The notes below the pieces were generated by a model that saw only the letters and a list, made by a program, of their open reading frames with translations, was not told the DNA's origin and made no database searches. A stretch of DNA of 64,000 bases from Candidatus Dormiibacterota bacterium (GTDB lineage Bacteria; Vulcanimicrobiota; Vulcanimicrobiia; Vulcanimicrobiales; Vulcanimicrobiaceae): the NCBI GenBank assembly GCA_035532835.1, contig DATKQG010000087.1:42906-106905 (forward strand), given 5' to 3'. Made by a program: the position numbers and the translations under genes. Shown in pieces: positions 44,956 to 54,275 of the stretch. Every line of letters starts with the position of its first letter. Position 1 is the first letter of the stretch.

Positions 44956-46770
44956 GTGAAATTCGATCAAGGAGCGATCCGCGAAATCCATGCGCGGATC
45001 GATATCGCCAGCTTTATCGGCCAGTACGTTCCGCTCAAAAAGCGCGGGAACGATTTGGTGGGCCTATGCCCTTTTCACGGGGAGAAGACGCCCTCGTTCC
45101 ACGTCCACCCCGACCGCGGATTCTTCAAGTGCTTCGGTTGCGGCGTCGGCGGCGACGTTATCACGTTCATCCAGAAGCTCGAGAACCTGCCGTTCGCCGA
45201 TGCCGCGCGAATGTTGGCCGCCAAGGCCGGAGTCGAGCTCGAACCGGAAAACCCGCAGACCGCGCGGTCGCGCAGCGAACGCGAAGCCATCTACGAAGCG
45301 AATCGCATCGCGACGGAATTCTTCGAGCGTGCCCTCGCGGATGCGCGCGGCACCGCCGCGCGCGCGTACTGCGAGGCGCGCGGATTCGGCGCTGCGACCA
45401 TTGAGAAATTTCATATCGGCTACGCTCCCGACTCGTGGGACGCGCTCACGCTCGAACTACGCTCCCACGGCGTCGATCTCGACTTGGCGGCCAAAGCCGG
45501 CCTGGTTAAAGAGGGTCAGCGCGGCCACTACGATTTCTATCGCGATCGGCTCATGGTTCCAACCTATGCCACCACCGGCGAAGCGATCGCATTCGGGGGC
45601 CGCGCGATCGGCGGCGGCGAGCCTAAGTACCTCAATACGACCACCACGCCCGTCTACACGAAAGGGCGGCACCTGTTCGCACTCAACGTCGCGCGCAGGT
45701 CTGCCGCGAGCAACCGAACGCTCATCGTGGTGGAGGGCTATTTGGATTGCATCGCCTTACACCAAGCCGGTTTCGAGAATGCGGTGGCGGCGCTCGGCAC
45801 GGCGTTTACCGCGGAGCAAGCCACCGAGCTACGCAAATATGCGGACAACGTCTTTCTCTGTTTCGACGGCGACGCCGCGGGGAGCAGCGCTGCAACCAAA
45901 GCGGTCGATATTGCGTCAAAGGTTATCGAACACACGGGATCCAGCGTCCGGATCGTCGCCCTGCCACAGGGCGAGGACCCGGATAGTTTCGTGAAGGCCC
46001 GGGGTGCCGCCGGGTTCGCGCGGCTCCTCGAACTGGCAAAACCCGCAATCGAGTACAAGCTCGATCCGGAGATCGATCGGCTCGCAGCCGGATTCGATTC
46101 CCCGTCCGCGGTTGCGCGTAGCGCCGAGGCGCTGATTCGAGAGATGACGCCGCGTGAAGAATGGGACCGCTGGCGCGTGTATGTTGCCGGACGACTGAAG
46201 GTGAACGTAGATGACCTTCGGAATAGCCGATTCCTCGCGAACAGCGCAAATTTCGCTCCCCGCACCGGTGCGCCGGGCGTGGTCGGAAGCCGCCATGTCT
46301 CCGTACACGGGGCAGCGCGCGGCACGCAGGGCGAGTCCGCCGCATTCGAGCGCGATGTCCTGGAGATCGTTTTCGAGGATCCGGCGCTCGCGCGGGAGTT
46401 CGGCGATCGCATCGAACCGTCGCGGTTCCGAAACACCGTTTTTCGGGAAATGTACGAACGGATCGTCCGGAGCGCGGACGATTTGCGCGACACGGCGGAC
46501 GTCTTCTCGCTCTTCGGGCAGGACGATGCGGCGCTCGAGGTGCTCGCGCAGTTGGGCCGCCGGGATCGAAGCTCGACCGTTCGTTACGGCGACCGGGAAG
46601 AGCGGCGAGGCCATTTGGAGCGGGTGGTCGAGCGGTTCGCGCACGAAGACGCGCACCGGCGGTACAAGGAACTAGACGTTCGGACGAACGAGATGCTCAC
46701 GCAGGGGCAACCCATTCCCGAAGAGCTGTGGCGAGAGTTCGAGACGCTTCGGGCCAAACTAAAAAGATAA
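44956..46770 (+). CDS. dnaG: DNA primase
   Basis: A 604-residue primase that makes RNA primers for replication. The CHC2 zinc finger is LCPFHGEKTPSFHVHP with FFKCFGCGVGG. The TOPRIM catalytic core has VVEGYLDCIALHQAG and CFDGDAAGSSAA. The C-terminal DnaB-binding region is present. GTG 44956 is set by TGGAG 7 nt upstream. The frame is open earlier, to 44857, but that part is not primase-like. It is followed by rpoD, the classic dnaG-rpoD pair. Confidence 0.96.
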   Translation: MKFDQGAIREIHARIDIASFIGQYVPLKKRGNDLVGLCPFHGEKTPSFHVHPDRGFFKCFGCGVGGDVITFIQKLENLPFADAARMLAAKAGVELEPENPQTARSRSEREAIYEANRIATEFFERALADARGTAARAYCEARGFGAATIEKFHIGYAPDSWDALTLELRSHGVDLDLAAKAGLVKEGQRGHYDFYRDRLMVPTYATTGEAIAFGGRAIGGGEPKYLNTTTTPVYTKGRHLFALNVARRSAASNRTLIVVEGYLDCIALHQAGFENAVAALGTAFTAEQATELRKYADNVFLCFDGDAAGSSAATKAVDIASKVIEHTGSSVRIVALPQGEDPDSFVKARGAAGFARLLELAKPAIEYKLDPEIDRLAAGFDSPSAVARSAEALIREMTPREEWDRWRVYVAGRLKVNVDDLRNSRFLANSANFAPRTGAPGVVGSRHVSVHGAARGTQGESAAFERDVLEIVFEDPALAREFGDRIEPSRFRNTVFREMYERIVRSADDLRDTADVFSLFGQDDAALEVLAQLGRRDRSSTVRYGDREERRGHLERVVERFAHEDAHRRYKELDVRTNEMLTQGQPIPEELWREFETLRAKLKR

Positions 46771-46859
46771 ATCGGTAGGACGACATTAACAACCAGAGAG
46801 AAACAGCGCAGCAGGCGCAGACCCCAGAGCATACGAGAAAGGAGGTGAGGAGTACAAAT

Positions 46860-48020
46860 ATGGCACGCAAGAAGGCAAGTGCGGCAGCGACGCAGACCCC
46901 GACGCTGACGCTGGACGAACTCAAGAAGAAGCTGGTCGCTCGCGGTAAAGTGAGCGGATCGCTGACCTATGAGGAAATCAACGCGGCGTTCGACGCGCTC
47001 GACGACGTCAACCCGGACCAGATCGACGAATTATTTGAAGAGATCTCTGCCATGGGCATCGAGATCGTCGACGAAACCAAAGAAGAGAAGCCCGAAGTTG
47101 AGGCCGGCGTCGAAGAACCGATCCCCGAAGGGGTATCGCTCGAAGACCCCGTGCGCATGTATCTCAAGGAGATCGGCCGCGTCCCGTTGCTCTCGATGGA
47201 GCAAGAGAAATCGCTGGCCATGCGCATCGAAGCCGGAGTGCTCGAATTGGGCAAGAACGGCACCGCCGATTCCGGCATCGTCGTTACCGGCGAAGAAGCG
47301 AAACGCCAGCTCACCGAGGCCAACCTGCGGCTCGTGGTTTCGATTGCGAAGAAGTACGTTGGACGCGGCATGCTGTTCCTGGATCTTATCCAGGAGGGGA
47401 ACCTCGGCCTCATTCGTGCCGTCGAGAAGTTCGATTATCGCAAGGGCTACAAGTTCTCGACCTATGCGACGTGGTGGATCCGTCAGGCGATCACACGCGC
47501 GCTTGCCGACCAGGCTCGTACGATTCGCATACCCGTGCACATGGTTGAAACGATCAATCGCTTGATCAAAATTTCGCGCCAGCTCTTGCAAGAGCTAGGC
47601 CGCGAACCGACGGTCGAGGAGATTGCCGAGACGATGGGGCTTACCCCGGAGAAGGTCCGCGAGGTCATGAAGATTTCGCAGGAACCGATCTCGCTCGAAA
47701 CCCCGATCGGCGAAGAAGAAGATTCGCATTTAGGCGATTTCATCGAAGATCAAGAAGCGGTCGCTCCGGCCGAAGCCGCATCGGTGATGTTGCTCAAAGA
47801 GAAAATGGCCGACGTCTTGCAAAACCTCACCGAGCGCGAGCGCAAAGTCTTGGTCCTGCGTTTCGGCTTGGAGGACGGCCACCAGCGGACGCTCGAGGAA
47901 GTCGGCCAAGAGTTCGGCGTCACGCGGGAACGCATCCGCCAGATCGAAGCCAAAGCCCTACGCAAGCTGCGCCACCCATCGCGCGGTAAAGCGCTCAAGG
48001 ACTACTGGTCGAACGAGTAG
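46860..48020 (+). CDS. rpoD: Primary sigma factor RpoD
   Basis: A 386-residue group-1 sigma factor. Region 1.1 covers about residues 18-70. Region 1.2 starts near [15 protein letters not shown]. Region 2 has [19 protein letters not shown] and [18 protein letters not shown] (the -10-reading helix). Region 4 has [17 protein letters not shown] and [20 protein letters not shown] 46860 lies behind AAAGGAGGTGAGGAG, a very strong Shine-Dalgarno region with two usable registers. It probably shares transcription with dnaG. Confidence 0.96.
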   Translation: MARKKASAAATQTPTLTLDELKKKLVARGKVSGSLTYEEINAAFDALDDVNPDQIDELFEEISAMGIEIVDETKEEKPEVEAGVEEPIPEGVSLEDPVRMYLKEIGRVPLLSMEQEKSLAMRIEAGVLELGKNGTADSGIVVTGEEAKRQLTEANLRLVVSIAKKYVGRGMLFLDLIQEGNLGLIRAVEKFDYRKGYKFSTYATWWIRQAITRALADQARTIRIPVHMVETINRLIKISRQLLQELGREPTVEEIAETMGLTPEKVREVMKISQEPISLETPIGEEEDSHLGDFIEDQEAVAPAEAASVMLLKEKMADVLQNLTERERKVLVLRFGLEDGHQRTLEEVGQEFGVTRERIRQIEAKALRKLRHPSRGKALKDYWSNE

Positions 48021-48035
48021 CCGATCGAGGATTGG

Positions 48036-48668
48036 ATGCTCGCGCTCGCTCTAGCCGTCCTCGTCGCAAGCCCGACGCCGGCTCCGCCCGCCCTGCGAAC
48101 GATTCAGACGGTGAAGTCTACGCCGTTTTGTAGCGCCCTGCAACGCCACTTCAACGCGGCGTTCGTTCCGATGCTCGGCAACAACCGGTCGTTGCGTATC
48201 GTCGGCGGGCAGCTCGACGATTTGAACGGCCTATTCACGCGGCCGACATACGCGAGCGATTTCTACGTCTTGCGCGGCCACCTGATGCAACAAGTCGGTG
48301 AGATCGACCGCTCGCTTCCGCAGATCGGAGCGCAAATCGACCGGCTTCGCGCCGGTGCGGCATTGACGAACGATGCCGCGGCCCGCGAACAAATGCTGGC
48401 TACGGTTTCCAGCCTTGAGGCTGCCTACGCGATGCAGAAGCAGATCGCGTACGATCTGCATGGCCTGGTGCAGAGCATGATGGAGTACGACCCGCTCGCG
48501 CACGATCACCCGGCCGGCGGAATGGACCCATCGGAACTCGGCATCCCGCGCGACATGCGCGATATCAAGAGTTACCTGCGCTACGATTCGCGGCGCGATA
48601 CCATGCAAAAGGCGCAATCGACGGCCGTCGATCGCGCCTTGGCGCTGGCTCAATCGAGCTGTCAGTAA
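48036..48668 (+). CDS. Secreted helical protein of unknown function
   Basis: A 210-residue protein. A short signal peptide (MLALALAVLVASPTPAPPA) precedes a mostly helical body with amphipathic runs (EIDRSLPQIGAQIDRLRAG, REQMLATVSSLEAAYAMQKQ) and two Cys residues, one near the mature N-terminus and one at the C-terminus. I recognise no family. It starts 15 bp after rpoD and is convergent with the next gene. Confidence 0.6.
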   Translation: MLALALAVLVASPTPAPPALRTIQTVKSTPFCSALQRHFNAAFVPMLGNNRSLRIVGGQLDDLNGLFTRPTYASDFYVLRGHLMQQVGEIDRSLPQIGAQIDRLRAGAALTNDAAAREQMLATVSSLEAAYAMQKQIAYDLHGLVQSMMEYDPLAHDHPAGGMDPSELGIPRDMRDIKSYLRYDSRRDTMQKAQSTAVDRALALAQSSCQ

Positions 48669-48671
48669 ACG

Positions 48672-49355
48672 CTACATCGAATCTTTGCCGGCATTTTTGG
48701 ACGGCTTAACGAGCGGATTCATCATCGCGAAAGCGCCGTTAGGGTTGGGTTTCACCCAAACCTGGAGATCCCAGATGGACGGAAAGACGAAGACGCGCGC
48801 GACCTGATCGGGGTTTTTGACGAGCCCCATTTTTACGAGCGTTGCCGATGAGGGATTGGCCAGGCTGCCGCCCGCCGCCAGGAATTTTTTGGTTCCAATC
48901 CCGTGATAGTCGCTGCTCATCGGCGGCCCGGCAAGCACGTAGTGCAGGTGCTCGTCGAACTTCTGCCAGCGCGCGGGATTGACACCCCAAAGCTTGGGAG
49001 CTTCCGGAGAGCTGCTCTGCATGACCGAATAGTCGGCGCCCAGCAAGTTGCCGTGAACGTCGTACCACAGCTGGCTGGGATGTTCGACGTCGCTACTCTG
49101 CCAATGCAGGTTCGCGTAGCTGATCGATCCGCTGCTGTCCTCGTTGGTAAAGCGAAAGTATCCGTCGCGCTCGGCATCGGCAGGCGTTGCATAGCGCGAT
49201 GCGAGCGCGCGCTGTACCGACTGCACGAATGCGACTTCCGCGCCCTGGGGCTTAGGCGAGGGCGACTGCGCCGCCGAGAGTGCGGAGCATACGGTAAGGA
49301 CGAGCGCCAGCGTGGCGGTAGTAATGCGTGCGAGCATGCGTTGAGATCCCTTCAT
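48672..49355 (-). CDS. Periplasmic protein of unknown function
   Basis: A 227-residue protein with a signal peptide (TATLALVLTVCSALSAAQ). The body contains GYFRFTNEDSSGSISYANLHW and ends FVFPSIWDLQVWVKPNPNGA, patterns I cannot assign. Its start overlaps the stop of the upstream secreted protein by 4 bases, so the two are cotranscribed and possibly functionally linked. Confidence 0.6.
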   Translation of the reverse strand: MKGSQRMLARITTATLALVLTVCSALSAAQSPSPKPQGAEVAFVQSVQRALASRYATPADAERDGYFRFTNEDSSGSISYANLHWQSSDVEHPSQLWYDVHGNLLGADYSVMQSSSPEAPKLWGVNPARWQKFDEHLHYVLAGPPMSSDYHGIGTKKFLAAGGSLANPSSATLVKMGLVKNPDQVARVFVFPSIWDLQVWVKPNPNGAFAMMNPLVKPSKNAGKDSM

Positions 49356-50137
49356 GACGACGGTGGTGGGGTGATAGGAGCGTGCCCGGGAGTCACCTGG
49401 GTGACCGGCGAGGGCGCCTGCGCCGGGTATCCTGGACCCATCGACGGCTCGACGATCGGCCCGCGCTCTTTCATCGATGCGGGCGTTGCCAAGGGTGAGG
49501 ATGAGAAGCTTGCGTGCGGGACGTGGACGCCGATTGGGATGGGAGCCGGGGTGGATACGACGGCCGTTCCGTTCGGCGCGATCGCGACGATCGCTTGCGT
49601 GCGCGCCTGGAGTTGCGCACCGGACCCGAGTTCGAAGTTTTGCCCCTTGCGAAACACGTGATAGATGTAATGGAACGGAATGACGGCGTCCTCAACGTTA
49701 TCTTCGATCCCAACCGTGGACGCATGTCCGGCGGTGACGCGCACGGAGAGGCGCGTCGTGGGCGAACGCAACGGGAGCCTCGCGCCGTCAGTCAGGGCGA
49801 TCGGCTCGAAATAGACGTCGACGTATCCGTAGACGTCTCCCATCTGCGCCGAATTCGCGCCGAGAATCCGCACGATTCCCGGGGTGCCCTCGGGCGCGAC
49901 GATCCGGCCGTCGATCACGATGGGATCTTTGAGGTGGATCGGAATGCGGTCGCCGGCCTTAGAGCCGTTTGACGAGATCGATCCATCGAGAACGAAGACG
50001 AGCGGTGAGTTAAACGGCAGTTCGCGAGCATGCGCCGCCGCAGTCGAAGGCGATGCGGAGGCGGTCGGCCCGGGCGATGGGGTGGTGACGGGGAGCGCGA
50101 TGGCTCGTTCCGCACCGAACGAGCCAAAGGACACCAC
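49352..50137 (-). CDS. Secreted protein of unknown function, start uncertain
   Basis: About 261 residues from GTG 50137. A hydrophobic segment (FALIVSAIVVSFGSFG) lies across that start and a Pro/Thr/Ser linker follows. A beta-rich domain then contains VFVLDGSISSNGSKAGDRIP and VAPEGTPGIVRILGANS, similar in style to TrbI/VirB10-like or pilus-cap regions but not assignable. The frame stays open upstream to 50458, wholly overlapping the KGG gene in another frame. That extension looks like a shadow but would give a basic cytoplasmic tail. A CTG at 50155 is another candidate. Confidence 0.5.
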   Translation of the reverse strand: MVSFGSFGAERAIALPVTTPSPGPTASASPSTAAAHARELPFNSPLVFVLDGSISSNGSKAGDRIPIHLKDPIVIDGRIVAPEGTPGIVRILGANSAQMGDVYGYVDVYFEPIALTDGARLPLRSPTTRLSVRVTAGHASTVGIEDNVEDAVIPFHYIYHVFRKGQNFELGSGAQLQARTQAIVAIAPNGTAVVSTPAPIPIGVHVPHASFSSSPLATPASMKERGPIVEPSMGPGYPAQAPSPVTQVTPGHAPITPPPSS

Positions 50138-50171
50138 GATCGCGCTGACGATCAGCGCGAAACCGGCGGCG

Positions 50172-50507
50172 TCAGCTCGCGCGTTTCTCCTCGGCCGCAG
50201 CGGCGGCGCGCTTTCCTTCTTCAATGAGTTGCTTGACTTTCTGGCCACCTTTTTGTCCGATACGCTCGTAAAAATCTGGCCCATAGCGGTCGCGGGTGGC
50301 TTCGCCACCTTTCTTCCCACCCTTCTTACCGATTTGTTCGTAGAACTCGTGACCGTGGGCTTCCTTCGTGGCGAGCCCGCCTTTGCGTCCGATTTGTTCG
50401 TAGAACTCGGGACCGTACTTTTTTTTGACCGTTTCGCCGCCTTTTTGGCCGGCTTCACGGACCGACATTCCGCCGGTTTTTTTGGGGGTCTCTGGGGTGC
50501 CTGGCAT
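50172..50507 (-). CDS. KGG-repeat stress protein
   Basis: A 111-residue, Lys/Gly-rich soluble protein with three to four copies of the stress-induced acidophilic repeat: GPEFYEQIGRKGG, GHEFYEQIGKKGG and GPDFYERIGQKGG. This is the KGG family that includes GsiB-like general stress proteins; they are hydrophilic and probably protective. ATG 50507 follows GTGAGGAAC. It ends just before the next secreted gene. Confidence 0.85.
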   Translation of the reverse strand: MPGTPETPKKTGGMSVREAGQKGGETVKKKYGPEFYEQIGRKGGLATKEAHGHEFYEQIGKKGGKKGGEATRDRYGPDFYERIGQKGGQKVKQLIEEGKRAAAAAEEKRAS

Positions 50508-50604
50508 GATGTTCCTCACCTGCATCGCTGGTGCCGCCCAGGAAGGACGGCGATGGTGCTGCACTTACTACAACGTAAGTCCATCGCTCTTGGTTGGGGG
50601 TACC

Positions 50605-52083
50605 GTGTTAGCTTGGGGTTCTTTTTATCGTAAGGCGATCGTCACGCTCGGATTGGCGGGGCTAGTCATGGGAGCGGCACCGGCTCCCGCCCCCTATCCG
50701 ACGATGCTCCGATTGGAGCGCGCGCGCTCGCTTGGCAGCGGGCAACTGGCAGCCTACCTGGCGTCCGCCGACGAGCCGATTGCGGTTCGCGCAGCCCTAG
50801 CGATCGGCCGAACCAAACAACCGGCCGGCGTCGCCCTGCTCGAAGCGCACCTCCGGGATCCGCGCGATGCGGTTAAGGCCATGAGCATCTACGGCCTGGG
50901 CCTCATCGCTTCGGGCAGCGATGCCCCCGCGCTGGTCTCCGCCCTGCGAGACCCAAGCGGGGCCGTCCGGGTCGCGGCCGTCGATGCGCTGGGCCGCTAC
51001 GAAGCCGCAAAGCGCCTCCCCGACCCCTCGGCGGCAGCCCAGGCGCTCCTTCAAACGCTCGTCGCCGATGCCGACCCCATCGTGCAGTCCCGCGCGGCGA
51101 TCGCGCTGGAACTCTTTCGCGCGGAGGCAAGCGCCCCGAGCATCGCCGCCGGATTGGAGCGAGCGGTCGAAGCTCGAAACGCGCCGGCCGTGCGCCGGGA
51201 TGCGATGTGGAGTCTCTTCCGCGGCTATGCCGATCGCCTCCCCATAACGTTCTTACGCACCGCTCTTCGCGACCGGGACGATGTGGTACGCATCGAGGCG
51301 GTCCGCGCGCTCGGAAAGCGCAAACGCGCCGGCGAACGGCCGCTGCTGCTGCCGATGCTGAACGACCCATCTTGGCGCGTCCAAGAACAAGCCGGCGAAT
51401 CGCTGCGCGCGATCGCCGGCAAACCCTTCACCGCCGATTGGAAGGCCATCCCCGCATCCGTACATCTCCCCGCACTCTCCGCCGATCCGCTGGCCGCTCT
51501 GCCCGCGTTGCCGCGCACGATTGCCCCGGGTAAGCCCAAGGCTCCCAGCGTTGCCGGCGTTCCGAATGCACCGCTTCTCGATCCGCGCACCGCGGCGCAG
51601 ATGACGCAGCCCGCACCCGGCATGCATCCGCGCGTGCGCATCGTCACAACTAAGGGCAACGTCTACGTCACGCTCTTTCCCGAATGGGCACCGCTGACGG
51701 TTGCCAACTTTCTCAACGTTGCCGCGCACGGCTACTACGACAACAACCGCTGGTTCCGTATCGTCCCGGATTTCGTCGTGCAAACCGGCGACCCGAACGA
51801 CGACGGCAACGGCGATGCCGGTTACACGATCGGCGCCGAGGAGAACCCGCTCGCGCAGGGCACCGGCGTAATCTCGATGGGCATGAATTACGATTCCAAG
51901 ACGAACACGCCGCTCCGCGATTCGGCCGGAACGCAATACTACGTCACGCTCTCGCCGCAGTATCACCTCGACCGCGATTTCACGGTCTTCGGGCAAGTGA
52001 CGTCGGGATTCGACGTCCTCGCGCATCTTGTCGAATCCGATCGCGTCATTCGCGTCGAACGCATCGCGGACGTGCGCTTGTAG
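50605..52083 (+). CDS. HEAT-repeat protein fused to a cyclophilin-type peptidyl-prolyl isomerase
   Basis: About 492 residues. A signal-like N-terminus (AIVTLGLAGLVMGAAPAPAP) leads into HEAT/PBS-type repeats (residues ~45-270; VRAALAIGRTK, VRVAAVDALGRY, VRIEAVRALGKR). A Pro-rich linker follows. A cyclophilin domain fills about 335-490 (VTLFPEWAPLTVANFLNVAA, RIVPDFVVQTGDP, QYYVTLSPQYHLD, TVFGQVTSGFDVL). It probably acts as a periplasmic folding helper with a scaffold. GTG 50605 follows a G-rich element. Confidence 0.85.
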   Translation: MLAWGSFYRKAIVTLGLAGLVMGAAPAPAPYPTMLRLERARSLGSGQLAAYLASADEPIAVRAALAIGRTKQPAGVALLEAHLRDPRDAVKAMSIYGLGLIASGSDAPALVSALRDPSGAVRVAAVDALGRYEAAKRLPDPSAAAQALLQTLVADADPIVQSRAAIALELFRAEASAPSIAAGLERAVEARNAPAVRRDAMWSLFRGYADRLPITFLRTALRDRDDVVRIEAVRALGKRKRAGERPLLLPMLNDPSWRVQEQAGESLRAIAGKPFTADWKAIPASVHLPALSADPLAALPALPRTIAPGKPKAPSVAGVPNAPLLDPRTAAQMTQPAPGMHPRVRIVTTKGNVYVTLFPEWAPLTVANFLNVAAHGYYDNNRWFRIVPDFVVQTGDPNDDGNGDAGYTIGAEENPLAQGTGVISMGMNYDSKTNTPLRDSAGTQYYVTLSPQYHLDRDFTVFGQVTSGFDVLAHLVESDRVIRVERIADVRL

Positions 52084-52105
52084 CGTGCGCTCGTTGCGTT
52101 GCGTT

Positions 52106-52290
52106 CGTTGCGTTGCGCGAAGCCCTAGCGCGAGGGTATTTCGGGGAACCGTTCGTCGAGACGCATCCTGCGTCTCTCCTACTCGTGCGTTTTTGTGCAA
52201 CTTCCAAAGGAAGTTCGGCATCCTGCCTTTTGCACAAAAATCGCACGTTCCCCGAAACACCCTCGCGCTAGGGCTCCGCGCAACGCAACG
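52106..52290. repeat. Long palindromic element, copy 2
   Basis: Arms 52106-52149 and 52247-52290 are 44 nt each and match at 42. The core is shared with copy 1: two ATCCT-loop hairpins (GAGACGC/GCGTCTC and GGC/GCC), a CCAAAGGAAGTT segment, and a TTTTTGTGCAA stem. The arms have no similarity to those of copy 1. It sits between the convergent isomerase and dtd genes. Confidence 0.9.
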
Positions 52291-52306
52291 CAGTTCAACG
52301 GCTGGA

Positions 52307-52750
52307 TTACTGCTTCGAATCGATGAGGATCGTTACGGGGCCCTGGTTGACGAGTTCGACTTCCATGTCGGCGCCGAACGATCCGAACGCTACCTCGATG
52401 CCTAGGCGCTTCACGCATTCGCCGACGCGTTCGTAGAGCGGGCGCGCGAGCGGCTCTTTGGCGGCCTGGATGAACGATGGGCGTCGCCCTTTGCGCGCGT
52501 CGCCCAGAAGCGTGAATTGCGAGACTAAGAGCATCGCGCCGCCGACGTCGAGCAACGAACGGTTCATCGCGCCGAGATCGTCTTTGAAGATGCGCAAGTT
52601 GGCCAGTTTTTCGGCCATCCAATCCGCATCCGCTGCGGCGTCGTCGACGCTGACGCCGAGCAACACCAGGAGCCCGGCCTCGATGTTGCCGGTGGTTTCG
52701 CCATCGACGCTGACGCAGGCTCGCGAGACGCGCTGGACGACCGCTCGCAC
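52307..52750 (-). CDS. dtd: D-aminoacyl-tRNA deacylase
   Basis: A 147-residue DTD that hydrolyses D-aminoacyl-tRNA. The start RAVVQRVSRACVSVDGE is typical. The active-site motif LLVSQFTLLGDARKGRRPSF and the C-terminal Gly-Pro motif in VELVNQGPVTILID are present. The GTG start shares one base with the stop of the proline dehydrogenase gene, so they form one unit. Confidence 0.94.
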   Translation of the reverse strand: MRAVVQRVSRACVSVDGETTGNIEAGLLVLLGVSVDDAAADADWMAEKLANLRIFKDDLGAMNRSLLDVGGAMLLVSQFTLLGDARKGRRPSFIQAAKEPLARPLYERVGECVKRLGIEVAFGSFGADMEVELVNQGPVTILIDSKQ

Positions 52751-53643
52751 TATTTTGAGAACATCGAGGATATCGCGAAGAACATGTTTTCGCGTCGCTC
52801 GAGGACGCGACGGTAGAAATAACCGGCCCAGTGCGTGCCGAACGGCACGTAGACTCGCATGCGATAGCCCTGCGCGACGAGGTCGCGTTGGAGCCCGGGG
52901 CGACAGCCGTAGAGCATCTGGAACTCGAAGCGGTCGGAGGCGACGCCCTCTTCGCGCGCGACGGCCTTGACCGCTTCGATCAGTTCCTTATCGTGCGTCG
53001 CGATTCCGGGATAGGTGCCGCTCGTAAGCAATTCGCGGGCGAGCGCGAGATACTGTTCGCGAATCTGCGGCATCTCTTTGATTGCGATCTCGGCCGGCTC
53101 GTTATACGCACCCTTGCATAAGCGTACGCGCGCGCCGATTTCGATCGCGCGCCGCACGTCGGCGGGCGTGCGTTTGAGGTACGCTTGCAGAACGATGCCG
53201 ACGTTCTTGTTTTTTGCGAACGCGCGTTCGAAGACGCGTAGCGTGGCGTCGGTAACGGCCGTGCCCTCCATATCGATCCGTACGAAGGGGTCGGCGTTGC
53301 GCTGCGCGTGTTCGAGGATCCGCGTGAGGTTATCGAGGGCAAAATCTTCGTCGATCAGCAGCCCCATCGCCGTGAGTTTGATCGAGACGTTGGTATCCGC
53401 ACCGCTGGTACGGATGGCGTCGAGCATGGTGATATATGCATCGCGGGTCTTGAGCGCGGCGTCGCGCTCGAGGACGTCCTCGCCCAGAAAATCCAGGGTC
53501 GCGCTCATATGCTGCGCGTTGAGGTCGCGAACGGAGCCGATCGCGGCGTCGATGCTCTCGCCTGGAACGAAGCGCTTGGCGAGAAAGAAAAAATTCCGTT
53601 GAAAGGTGGAATCGGGGGCAAAAATTCGATCGAGTACAGCCAT
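52750..53643 (-). CDS. Proline dehydrogenase
   Basis: A 297-residue FAD-dependent proline dehydrogenase. It is the single-domain type that oxidises proline to pyrroline-5-carboxylate. Barrel signatures are VSIKLTAMGLLID, RIDMEGTAVTDATL, GIVLQAYLKRTPADV, RVRLCKGAYNEP and FQMLYGCRPGLQRDL. ATG 53643 gives the family start. The 45 upstream codons are spurious. A TATTAT -10 at 53653-53658 would start RNA within about 3 nt of the ATG, suggesting a leaderless message, although the -35 is poor. Confidence 0.93.
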   Translation of the reverse strand: MAVLDRIFAPDSTFQRNFFFLAKRFVPGESIDAAIGSVRDLNAQHMSATLDFLGEDVLERDAALKTRDAYITMLDAIRTSGADTNVSIKLTAMGLLIDEDFALDNLTRILEHAQRNADPFVRIDMEGTAVTDATLRVFERAFAKNKNVGIVLQAYLKRTPADVRRAIEIGARVRLCKGAYNEPAEIAIKEMPQIREQYLALARELLTSGTYPGIATHDKELIEAVKAVAREEGVASDRFEFQMLYGCRPGLQRDLVAQGYRMRVYVPFGTHWAGYFYRRVLERRENMFFAISSMFSK

Positions 53644-53847
53644 TGCCGGGCTATAATACGACGTTCGGCCACAAAATCCAGGCATCCGCCATCCGAAGTC
53701 GGCCGGCCTGGCGCCGGCCTCCGGTGCCCCACCGGCAGCCGGAAGGAGAAAGATCGAGCGCGCTACGTGTCGCATCACCCTGAAAGTTTACAAACAGTAT
53801 CGGACGGGCGGCGAGGCCGCGCGCCGATAGACGCGAATGGCGGTGGC

Positions 53848-54267
53848 ATGGCGCAGCGTAATTGGCGGGTTCTCATAGCGGATGACGATCCCGCAATCTG
53901 CACCTTGATCGATACGGTCCTTCGGAAGGGGCCGTACGATATGATCATGTGCAACGATGCCGAGAGCGCCCTGGTCTCGGTCGATCGGGACGGGCCCTTC
54001 GATATCATCATCTGCGACTTTATGCTGCCCGGCATCTCCGGCATCGATTTGGTCGAGCGCTTGCGCGCCAAGGATCGGACGCGCGGCGTGCCGATTTTGA
54101 TGATTTCCGGGCATACGAACTATGCCATGGACGGCCGTGCGAAGAACGCCGGGGCGAATCTCTTTCTGAACAAGCCGTTTACGATTTCGCAGCTTCGTGC
54201 GGCAGTGAACCAGCTTCTTTCAAGTTCCGGCAGAAAAGACTCGTACTCCGGCACTCCATCGCGTTAG
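53848..54267 (+). CDS. Single-domain response regulator
   Basis: A 139-residue receiver domain alone. It shows the acidic pair in LIADDDPA, the phospho-Asp in IIICDFMLPG, the Thr/Ser switch in ILMISGHT and the Lys in FLNKPF. The C-terminal Ser/Arg tail has no effector domain, so output is by protein contact. No histidine kinase is adjacent; the orphan kinase at 24384-26993 is a possible but unsupported partner. ATG 53848 is chosen because upstream sequence overlaps the divergent promoter. Confidence 0.88.
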   Translation: MAQRNWRVLIADDDPAICTLIDTVLRKGPYDMIMCNDAESALVSVDRDGPFDIIICDFMLPGISGIDLVERLRAKDRTRGVPILMISGHTNYAMDGRAKNAGANLFLNKPFTISQLRAAVNQLLSSSGRKDSYSGTPSR

Positions 54268-54275
54268 CTCCGACC

